Shown: positions 6,294 to 12,234 of the stretch, one piece after another
Layout: the number at the start of each line of letters is the position of its first letter
How positions within the stretch are numbered: the first letter of the stretch is position 1
Assembly: GCA_041552775.1 (NCBI GenBank)
Contig: JBFEKH010000058.1
Coordinates: 1-12,234, forward strand
Reading direction: 5' to 3'
Length of the DNA: 12,234 nucleotides
Source: Allopontixanthobacter sp041552775
GTDB lineage: Bacteria; Pseudomonadota; Alphaproteobacteria; Sphingomonadales; Sphingomonadaceae
Program-made: the position numbers and the translations under genes
Notes under the pieces: model-generated
Database searches by the model: none
Told to the model about the DNA's origin: nothing
Seen by the model: the letters and a program-made list of their open reading frames with translations, nothing else

Positions 6294-6635
6294 AGCAACG
6301 ACAAGATCAAATCACCGGAAGAAAGCCAGGCGGACTTCGCGCCCGAAACCCATAATGACGAACAGGACGACCATCGCTCGCAGGCGCAGGAAGTGGCCAA
6401 GCAAGCGCGTGAGGGCGTTGGCGACACGCACAGCCCGACAGAAAGCACGAAAGGGCCCAATGACAGCGGCCTGATGGGCGATTCCACGCAGGATCTGATC
6501 GACCATATGCGCGACATGGAAAGCAGCGGACGGATCGACATGGATGCGTTCCGCGGCGAACCCAATATGGACGATAATGTCGATGAGTTGGGGGATGCTT
6601 CCAAGGTCGATAATTTGCGCGGTGACGGCAGCTGA
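6291..6635 (+). CDS. Small acidic hydrophilic protein, probable stress-regulon member
   Basis: I do not recognise a domain. The 114-residue protein is rich in Asp, Glu, Ser, Gln and Asn, has no hydrophobic segment and no cysteine, and is predicted to be largely disordered; the middle DSTQDLIDHMRDMESSGRI (about 64-82) is the only part that looks able to form an amphipathic helix. Its start is well supported: AAAGGAG lies eight bases before the ATG. It has an EcfG-type promoter directly upstream, so it is probably induced in the general stress response (starvation, osmotic, heat or oxidative stress). Composition recalls hydrophilin-like or stress-accessory proteins, but that is an impression only. 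It converges on the DUF202 gene with 19 bp between the stops. Confidence 0.85.
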   Translation: MSNDKIKSPEESQADFAPETHNDEQDDHRSQAQEVAKQAREGVGDTHSPTESTKGPNDSGLMGDSTQDLIDHMRDMESSGRIDMDAFRGEPNMDDNVDELGDASKVDNLRGDGS

Positions 6636-6644
6636 GTTTGCGCC

Positions 6645-6669
6645 TGGGTGCTGCCTAGTGGAGCACCCA
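6645..6669. terminator. Inverted repeat between convergent genes, possible bidirectional terminator
   Basis: TGGGTGCT (6645-6652) and AGCACCCA (6662-6669) form a perfect 8-bp stem with a 9-base loop that contains the stop codon of the leftward DUF202 gene (6657-6655). It sits just beyond the stop of the rightward acidic gene, where a shared terminator would be expected. No T tract follows on either strand, so it is not a classical intrinsic terminator, and its right arm encodes the last residues of the DUF202 protein. Confidence 0.35.
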
Positions 6670-7053
6670 TAGCGCGGCGATTAAGACCACTGCGCCCAGC
6701 GAGACCGCATAAGCAATCCATTTCAAATTGGGCAGATTGGGCGAATCAACTGCATGGGAAGAAAGGCGCTCGAAGGAGCGATAGGCGCGGCGTTCAGCGC
6801 CAATTGCAAAGACGATTGCCATGGCAATAAACAGCGTCGCGATTGCACGGGCTAGCCATGGCGGGTCGAATTCCCCAAACAACGCCCTGAAGCCGAGCCC
6901 GATGCCGATTGCTGCAAAAGCGGTGCGTAGCCAGCCAGCGAATGTCCGCTCCAGGGCCAGAATTGTCCGGTCCTCGGCCCAATCGGTCCGGTCGGCAGCC
7001 AATTTTGTACTTTTGTCGGTTTGATCGTCAGAGGATTTGGCTGGATCAGGCAT
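6655..7053 (-). CDS. DUF202 (YidH-like) inner-membrane protein
   Basis: A 132-residue protein with a charged cytoplasmic N terminus followed by three predicted membrane helices: about 38-59 (start FAGWLRTAFA), 66-86 and 110-131. The segment LAADRTDWAEDRTILALERTFAGWLRTAFAA (18-48), with the invariant ERTFxxWxRT pattern, is the hallmark of the DUF202/YidH family. Biochemical function is unknown for the family. I chose the ATG at 7053 because the residues upstream are the wrong frame of the preceding gene and because the ATG overlaps the end of that gene by 8 bp, suggesting translational coupling. A longer frame back to 7152 exists but is not credible. Likely co-transcribed with mutS and the acidic membrane-anchored gene. 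Confidence 0.88.
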   Translation of the reverse strand: MPDPAKSSDDQTDKSTKLAADRTDWAEDRTILALERTFAGWLRTAFAAIGIGLGFRALFGEFDPPWLARAIATLFIAMAIVFAIGAERRAYRSFERLSSHAVDSPNLPNLKWIAYAVSLGAVVLIAALWVLH

Positions 7054-7411
7054 CGTCGATGTACATAACGACATCGCCTTCTTCTTCAACCTTCTCCACC
7101 TCACGGGACGGATCGATATCAGGCTCGGGTTCAAAACCCCGAGTGTCATCAATCAGGTCGTCATCAGGTGGATATTCTTCGACAAAATCTTCGTCCGGGG
7201 AGAATTGTCCGACATCCCCAGCATCGAGTACAGCGCGTTGTTCGGGCTCGGATAATTCCTGCTTACGATTACCGAAATCATTGCCGACGCCGGTCAATTC
7301 ACCCGCCGCGCTGACCACCAAGCCCTCATCATCCTCGCCGCCGATCAGGCCTACCGCCCCCAATGCCGTCAGGCAGACGAAGAAAAGGGCGCCCCAGCGG
7401 TTCTTGAACAT
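7046..7411 (-). CDS. Membrane-anchored acidic protein, unrecognised
   Basis: No domain recognised. The 121-residue protein starts with MFKNRWGALFFVCLTALGAV, a short basic stretch and one hydrophobic helix (about 6-24), followed by about 95 strongly acidic, probably disordered residues with runs such as EEYPPDDDLIDD and VEKVEEE. The helix reads either as an uncleaved anchor or a signal peptide; Cys13 is preceded by Val, so it is not a good lipobox. The start may instead be GTG at 7423, which has AAGGA ten bases upstream; the ATG at 7411 has only a weak GTGGAT. It lies 35 bp after the mutS stop and its own last 8 bp overlap the DUF202 gene, so the two small genes probably work or at least are made together. 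The acidic tail might bind cations or a basic partner, which is speculation. Confidence 0.78.
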   Translation of the reverse strand: MFKNRWGALFFVCLTALGAVGLIGGEDDEGLVVSAAGELTGVGNDFGNRKQELSEPEQRAVLDAGDVGQFSPDEDFVEEYPPDDDLIDDTRGFEPEPDIDPSREVEKVEEEGDVVMYIDDA

Positions 7412-7446
7412 GTATCCACGCACACAGCATCCTTACAGGCTGAGCG

Positions 7447-10083
7447 TTAATGTTCGGTTTCGCCCGACTGCCGTTTCAATTCATACAGGATTTCCAGCGC
7501 ATCGCGAGGACTGAGGGCATCGACATCGAGCGCGTCCAACCTTTCGCGCACGGGATCGGTTTTTTCCTCGTGCACTGCGGCAGCGGCTGCGAACAGCGGC
7601 AAATCACCCAGACCGGCGGCAAGTCCGCCGGTTTCGGACCGCGCCTTCTCCAATTTGTCGAGTACGGATTTTGCCCGCGCCACGACCTCCTTTGGAACAC
7701 CGGCTAGTTTGGCTACCGCAAGGCCGTAGCTGCGGTCAGCGGGCCCTTCCGCCAATTCGTGCAGTAGCACCAGGTCGCCGCGCCACTCCCGGGCGCGGAC
7801 ATGATGGAGCGACAGGGCCTCGCAGCTTTCGGCCAGCCGGGACAATTCGTGGTAATGGGTCGCAAACAGGCAGCGGGATTTGTTGCGGCCATGAACCGCC
7901 TCCACCACTGCCCATGCCAGCGCTAGCCCATCATAAGTCGATGTACCGCGCCCAACCTCGTCCAGGATTACAAAGCTGCGCGCAGTGGCCTGTGCCAGGA
8001 TGGCCGCCGTTTCGACCATTTCGACCATAAAAGTAGACCGCCCACGCGCCAGATTGTCCGACGCGCCAACCCGGCTGAACAATTTGTCGACCAGCCCGAT
8101 CGTAGCCTGTGCCGCCGGAACATAGCCGCCCGCCTGCGCTAGTAGGACGATAAGCGCGTTCTGACGCAGGAAGGTCGATTTACCGCCCATGTTCGGCCCG
8201 CCGATCAGCCACAGCCGGTCATCGGGAGAAAGGGTACAATCATTGGCCACGAACCGCTCGCCCGATGCCGATTTGGCCAGCGCCGCCTCGACCACGGGAT
8301 GGCGGCCAGCCTCAATTGCGAGTGCGTTGTCTTCGGAAATCTGCGGACGGCACCATCCGCCTTCTGCGGCACGTTCGGCCTGTCCGGCTGCAACATCGAC
8401 ACGGGCGAGAGCCGCAGCGGTATCGGCAATCTGGAGCCGCGCTTCGACAATTTTTGCAGTCAGTTCTTCGAAATGCGCTTCTTCCGCAGCAAGCGCATGT
8501 CCTCCTGCCTCGGCAATCCGGCCAGCTTCCTCATGCAGGCCGAGCGAGTTGAACCGGACGGCCCCGGCCATGGTCTGGCGATGCGTGAAGCCGCTGTCGG
8601 GGGCCATCAGTACATCGCCGTGTTTTGCGGGCACTTCGATGAAATATCCCAGCACGCCATTGTGCTTTATCTTCAGCGCGGTAATACCGGTATCCTCGCG
8701 GTAGCGGCCCTCCAGCGCGGCGATAGCCCGGCGTGCATTGCCCGATATGCCGCGCAGTTCATCCAGCGCTGCGTCATAGCCTTCCGCGATGAAGCCGCCT
8801 TGAGAACGCTCCGTCGGCGGCGATCCCACCAAGGCCCGCTGCATCAGATCGACCAATGCGCCGTGTCCGCCCATCGCGGGCAGAAGCTGTTCCAGCAGTG
8901 CCGGGCGATCAGGCCTGGCGGTCAGGAAATCCCGGATTCGCCGCGCTTCGGCCAGACCGTCACGAATTTGGCCCAGATCGCGCGGACTGCCGCGTCCCGC
9001 GACCACCCGGCCTAAAGCCCGGCCGATATCGGGCAGGGCGCGCAGCACTTCGCGCAGATCGGCGCGAAGCAGCGGATCGTCATGCAGCCAATGGACCAGC
9101 GCCAGCCGGGCTTCGATGGCTGCGCGATCAAGCAACGGCGCGGAAAGATCGTCTGCCAATTGCCGCGCGCCGGCACCAGTAACGCAGCGATCTATCGCCG
9201 CGATCAGGCTGCCGGCGCGGCTACCCTGCTGCGATTGCAGGATTTCGAGGCTGCTTCGCGTGGCTTCGTCCATCGCCAGCGCGGCCTGCCCGGTGCGCGC
9301 CACAGGGGGCTGCAGGAATGGCAGATTGCCGCGCCCTACGTGGTCCAGATAGGCCACCAGACCGCCAGCAGCGGCCAGCATCGCCCGCGTGAAATTGCCA
9401 AATCCGTCAAGCGTGGCGACGCTGTGAAGTGCCTTCAGACGGGCCTCGCCTTCGTCACTGCCAAAATCGTGCCGCGACCGCAGGATCGCATCTTCAGGTG
9501 CGTTTTCCCATTCGTCCGGCGCGACCAGTTCGCTCGCGCCCAATCTTGCCAGTGCAGCCCCGACCGCTTCGGGGGCACATTCTTCCAGCTCCATCCGGCC
9601 GGTCGAAATATCGCAGGCTGCAATGCCGACCATGCCGCGCAAATCGCACACTGCCGCCAAAACATTGGCTCGGCGCGGTTCCAGCAGGGCTTCTTCGGTT
9701 AATGTCCCTGCCGTGACGAAGCGGACGATATCGCGGGCTACCAGCGCCTTGTAACCGCCGCGCTTCTTGGCTTCTTCCGGGGTTTCGATTTGTTCGGCAA
9801 TTGCGACCCGGCATCCGGCCTTGATCAGCCGCGCCAGATAGCCTTCTGCCGCGTGTACAGGCACGCCGCACATCGCCACTGGTTGCCCGTCATGTTCGCC
9901 TCTGCTTGTCAGCGCGATATCCAGGATTGCGGCTGCCTGTTTGGCATCATCGAAGAACAATTCGAAGAAATCGCCCATCCGGTAGAACAGCAGGCACCCT
10001 TCGGCCTCGCGCTTGAGCGCGAAATATTGCTGCATCATCGGAGTCGGGCCCCTGGCCTCGGTAACCGCCTTGGTAATCGCCAT
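7447..10083 (-). CDS. mutS: DNA mismatch repair protein MutS
   Basis: Recognises mismatches and small loops and, with ATP, recruits MutL to start repair. The protein has 878 residues, normal for bacterial MutS. In order: the mismatch-reading loop RMGDFFELFFDDA (35-47), with the Phe-x-Glu motif as Phe39-Phe40-Glu41; connector, core and clamp regions (about 130-580); the Walker A motif GGPNMGGKST (628-637); Walker B VILDEVGRGTS (705-715) with catalytic Glu709; ATHYHEL (741-747); ADRSYG (782-787); and a C-terminal tail. DLPLF (827-831) looks like a sliding-clamp-binding motif, and the last 30 residues resemble the tetramerisation tail. The ATG at 10083 has a weak TTAGG eight bases upstream. It is divergent from maeB; two small membrane-protein genes follow on the same strand. 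All ATPase residues are present, so it should be active. Confidence 0.98.
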   Translation of the reverse strand: MAITKAVTEARGPTPMMQQYFALKREAEGCLLFYRMGDFFELFFDDAKQAAAILDIALTSRGEHDGQPVAMCGVPVHAAEGYLARLIKAGCRVAIAEQIETPEEAKKRGGYKALVARDIVRFVTAGTLTEEALLEPRRANVLAAVCDLRGMVGIAACDISTGRMELEECAPEAVGAALARLGASELVAPDEWENAPEDAILRSRHDFGSDEGEARLKALHSVATLDGFGNFTRAMLAAAGGLVAYLDHVGRGNLPFLQPPVARTGQAALAMDEATRSSLEILQSQQGSRAGSLIAAIDRCVTGAGARQLADDLSAPLLDRAAIEARLALVHWLHDDPLLRADLREVLRALPDIGRALGRVVAGRGSPRDLGQIRDGLAEARRIRDFLTARPDRPALLEQLLPAMGGHGALVDLMQRALVGSPPTERSQGGFIAEGYDAALDELRGISGNARRAIAALEGRYREDTGITALKIKHNGVLGYFIEVPAKHGDVLMAPDSGFTHRQTMAGAVRFNSLGLHEEAGRIAEAGGHALAAEEAHFEELTAKIVEARLQIADTAAALARVDVAAGQAERAAEGGWCRPQISEDNALAIEAGRHPVVEAALAKSASGERFVANDCTLSPDDRLWLIGGPNMGGKSTFLRQNALIVLLAQAGGYVPAAQATIGLVDKLFSRVGASDNLARGRSTFMVEMVETAAILAQATARSFVILDEVGRGTSTYDGLALAWAVVEAVHGRNKSRCLFATHYHELSRLAESCEALSLHHVRAREWRGDLVLLHELAEGPADRSYGLAVAKLAGVPKEVVARAKSVLDKLEKARSETGGLAAGLGDLPLFAAAAAVHEEKTDPVRERLDALDVDALSPRDALEILYELKRQSGETEH

Positions 10084-10208
10084 CGGCGCGGCCTAACCGT
10101 AGTGCTGCCGATTCGGGAAGGGCAGAGGGTCAAGCTTTCCCCTATCCCTTGCCGACATCCTCGGTTACGGCTTGATCAAGTTTTGCCTGAGCATCTGGAG
10201 GGATTACC
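10084..10208. promoter_or_regulatory. Divergent control region of mutS and maeB
   Basis: These 125 bp must carry both promoters. A perfect 10-bp palindrome CTTGATCAAG lies at 10171-10180, about 28 bp before the maeB start, where an operator could sit. On the minus strand TTGACC (10133-10128) could be a mutS -35 box, but no convincing -10 box follows. No EcfG-type site is present. Confidence 0.35.
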
Positions 10209-10211
10209 TTG
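10197..10211 (+). promoter_or_regulatory. Ribosome binding site fixing a TTG start for maeB
   Basis: GGAGGG (10197-10202) is followed by six bases and TTG (10209-10211). An in-frame TGA at 10188-10190 closes the frame upstream with no ATG or GTG in between, and the next in-frame ATG (10308) would remove conserved N-terminal residues. The TTG is therefore the start. Confidence 0.85.
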
Positions 10212-12234
10212 GCCGATAATAAACAGACTGGTTTCACTGCACGTGAGGCCTTGTTCTATCATGAAACCATCCGCCCGGGTAAAATCGAAATCATCGCCTC
10301 GAAACCGATGGCGACACAGCGCGATCTTTCGCTGGCCTATTCGCCCGGCGTCGCGGCACCTGTGCAGGCCATTGCCGACGATCCGGCAAACGCGGCGAAA
10401 TATACCGCGCGCGCCAATCTCGTAGCGGTGATTTCCAACGGGACCGCAATCCTGGGAATGGGCAATCTGGGCGCGCTGGCGTCCAAGCCGGTGATGGAGG
10501 GCAAGGCGGTGTTGTTCAAGCGCTTCGCTGACGTCGACGCGATCGATATCGAGCTGGATACCGAGGACCCCGAGGCCTTCATCAATGCGGTCGCGCTGAT
10601 GGAACCCACGTTTGGCGGGATCAATCTGGAAGATATTGCTGCGCCCGAATGTTTCATCATCGAGCAGGCATTGCGCGACCGGATGAACATCCCGGTCATG
10701 CATGATGATCAGCACGGGACTGCGATTATCTCGGCCGCTGGCCTGATCAATGCTTGTCACCTTACCGGGCGCGACCTGAAGGATGTTCGCATTGTCGTGA
10801 ACGGCGCCGGCGCTGCCGCGCTGGCCTGTACCGCGCTGATCAAGTCCATCGGTGTTCCGCATGAAAACGTGATTGTGTGCGACCGTTCCGGTCCGATCTA
10901 TCCGGGCCGCGAGAATGTGGACCAATGGAAGAGCGCACATGCCGTGCCAACCGCTGCCCGCACATTGGAAGAGGCGCTTGATGGCGCGGATATTTTCCTG
11001 GGCCTGTCGGCTGCGGGCGCGCTGAAGCCTGAATGGGTCAAGAAAATGGCCAAGAACCCGATCATTTTCGCGATGGCCAATCCCGATCCCGAAATCACGC
11101 CGGACGATGCCAAGGCCGTGCGCCCCGATGCGATTATCGCGACCGGACGGTCCGATTTCCCCAATCAGGTCAACAATGTCCTTGGATTCCCGTTCATTTT
11201 CCGCGGCGCGCTGGATGTGCAGGCGACCACGATCAACGAGGAAATGAAGGTTGCAGCGGCGCATGCCATCGCCGCGCTGGCCCGCCAGCGGGTGCCTGAC
11301 GAAGTGGCTGCGGCCTATGGCATCAACCACAAATTTGGGACAGATTACATCATTCCCGCCCCGTTCGATCCGCGTCTGATGGAAGTCGTGTCGGCTGCGG
11401 TGGCCAAGGCGGCTATGGATTCCGGTGTTGCCAAGGCACCGATCAAGGATTTCGAAGCATACAAGCTATCACTCAAGGCGCGGCTCAACCCGACCACTTC
11501 AGTACTCACCAACACCTATGAAATTGCCCGTGCCAATCCCAAGCGGGTGGTATTTGCCGAAGCGGAAGAAGATGTGGTGCTGCGCGCAGCAATCCAGTTC
11601 CGCGATTTCGGTTACGGAACGCCGATCCTGGTCGGCCGGACCAAGGCAGTTGCGGACAAGCTGCATATGCTCGGTGCGGACAACCCGGGTGAGTTCGAAA
11701 TCCAGAATTCTGCCGACAGCGAATATGTTCCGCAGATGGTCGACTATCTCTACAAGCGCCTTCAGCGCAAAGGCTATACCGAGCGTGACGTGCGCCGGAT
11801 GGTCAATCAGGAACGCAATGTCTTCGCCGCCTTGCTGGTCGCGCTTGGCCATGGCGATGCGATGATTTCGGGCCTGACGCGGACTTTTGCCCAGACCGCA
11901 CGCGAAGTGAACCTGGTGCTCAATGCCAAGAAGGGCTCGCTGCCGTTCGGCATCCACATGATGATCGGCAAGAACCACACCACCTTTCTGGCCGATACGA
12001 CGATCAATGAACGTCCTAGTGCGGAAGAACTGGCGCATATCGCCCGCGAAACCGCCGCTGTTGCCCGCCGCATGGGTCACGAACCGCGCGTCGCCTTCCT
12101 GTCATATTCGACCTTCGGAAACCCGAGCGGGAAATGGCTCGACAATATCCGCGGCGCGGTGGCAATTCTGGACAGGGAAGATCCCGGCTTCGAATATGAA
12201 GGCGAAATGGCCCCCGATGCTGCGCTCAATCCGA
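10209..12234 (+). CDS. maeB: NADP-dependent malic enzyme with phosphotransacetylase-like domain, 3' end cut off
   Basis: Oxidative decarboxylation of L-malate to pyruvate with NADP (possibly NAD), linking the TCA cycle to pyruvate and supplying NADPH. The frame starts at TTG 10209 and stays open for 675 codons to the window end, where about 80 residues of a usual 750-770 are missing. Malic enzyme domain (1 to about 430): AYSPGVAAP (43-51) with Tyr44 as general acid, LFKRFADVDAIDIE (102-115) with Lys104 as the likely base, metal ligands Glu141, Asp142 and Asp167 in NLEDI and MHDDQHGTAI, the dinucleotide loop NGAGAAALA (198-206), and TGRSDFPNQVNN (312-323). From about 444 a phosphotransacetylase-like domain follows (NPKRVVFAEAEEDVVLRAA); in this family it is generally regulatory, sensing acetyl-CoA, not catalytic. 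The long MaeB architecture is typical of alphaproteobacteria. Divergent from mutS. Confidence 0.95.
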   Translation, partial: MADNKQTGFTAREALFYHETIRPGKIEIIASKPMATQRDLSLAYSPGVAAPVQAIADDPANAAKYTARANLVAVISNGTAILGMGNLGALASKPVMEGKAVLFKRFADVDAIDIELDTEDPEAFINAVALMEPTFGGINLEDIAAPECFIIEQALRDRMNIPVMHDDQHGTAIISAAGLINACHLTGRDLKDVRIVVNGAGAAALACTALIKSIGVPHENVIVCDRSGPIYPGRENVDQWKSAHAVPTAARTLEEALDGADIFLGLSAAGALKPEWVKKMAKNPIIFAMANPDPEITPDDAKAVRPDAIIATGRSDFPNQVNNVLGFPFIFRGALDVQATTINEEMKVAAAHAIAALARQRVPDEVAAAYGINHKFGTDYIIPAPFDPRLMEVVSAAVAKAAMDSGVAKAPIKDFEAYKLSLKARLNPTTSVLTNTYEIARANPKRVVFAEAEEDVVLRAAIQFRDFGYGTPILVGRTKAVADKLHMLGADNPGEFEIQNSADSEYVPQMVDYLYKRLQRKGYTERDVRRMVNQERNVFAALLVALGHGDAMISGLTRTFAQTAREVNLVLNAKKGSLPFGIHMMIGKNHTTFLADTTINERPSAEELAHIARETAAVARRMGHEPRVAFLSYSTFGNPSGKWLDNIRGAVAILDREDPGFEYEGEMAPDAALNP

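Noticed and set aside
7046..7411. Lipoprotein signal in the acidic membrane-anchored protein (Cys13)
   Set aside because: The residue before the cysteine is Val and the cysteine is in the middle of the hydrophobic stretch, so the lipobox rule is not met.
8299..9015. Plus-strand open frame of 238 codons inside mutS
   Set aside because: Antisense shadow of a fully conserved mutS; no ribosome site and no domain pattern.
10176..11330. Long minus-strand open frame of 384 codons
   Set aside because: It lies antisense to maeB, whose frame carries every malic enzyme motif; the antisense translation is rich in His, Arg, Gln and Gly with no domain-like pattern, as expected for a shadow frame in GC-rich DNA.
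1..12234. CRISPR arrays, tRNA or rRNA genes, insertion sequences, direct-repeat arrays
   Set aside because: Reading through the window showed no regularly spaced repeats, no transposase-like protein, no terminal inverted repeats with target duplication and no recognisable stable RNA gene.

Overview
The window looks like chromosomal DNA of an alphaproteobacterium, most likely a sphingomonad of the Erythrobacteraceae type. This rests on high GC in the coding regions, the protein flavour (a MutS with a DLPLF tail motif, a long MaeB malic enzyme, a HIG1/twin-TM protein beside GluQ and a PduO-type adenosyltransferase) and a promoter that fits the alphaproteobacterial general-stress sigma factor EcfG. 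No mobile element, CRISPR array, tRNA or rRNA is visible. Both ends cut through genes.

Positions 2-2405 (+) hold a compact tryptophan-to-anthranilate operon: the 3' two thirds of kynA (tryptophan 2,3-dioxygenase), kynB (kynurenine formamidase) and kynU (kynureninase), joined by two 4-base ATGA overlaps. Positions 2406-2835 are the least ordinary stretch: base composition is less GC-rich, and the only plausible gene is a 102-aa three-helix membrane protein on the minus strand, preceded by a possible EcfG-like promoter with a slightly long spacer.

Positions 2836-6234 form a housekeeping block. An HNH-family endonuclease (-) is divergent from a rightward group: gluQ (tRNA-Asp queuosine glutamylation), a HIG1-domain twin-TM protein, a PduO-type cob(I)alamin adenosyltransferase and a 3-hydroxybutyryl-CoA dehydrogenase. 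From memory of related genomes, the electron-transfer flavoprotein genes etfB-etfA often sit between the last two; here there are only 92 bp.

Positions 6235-6635 carry the most interesting local signal. A small, very hydrophilic acidic protein has a near-perfect EcfG promoter (GGAAC, 17 bp, CGTT) beginning 8 bp after the previous stop. Its Shine-Dalgarno sequence lies in the loop of a perfect 7-bp stem that pairs with the base before and the first base of the start codon. It is a good candidate for an undescribed general-stress-response gene.

Positions 6655-10083 (-) hold mutS followed by a membrane-anchored acidic protein and a DUF202/YidH-like membrane protein, the last two overlapping by 8 bp. 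Positions 10209-12234 (+) hold maeB (malic enzyme with a phosphotransacetylase-like domain), divergent from mutS, starting at a TTG codon behind a strong ribosome binding site and running off the window.

I see no clearly new multi-gene system. The best leads are the stress-promoter gene at 6291, the possible second stress gene at 2448-2756, the etf gap and the mutS-linked membrane pair.
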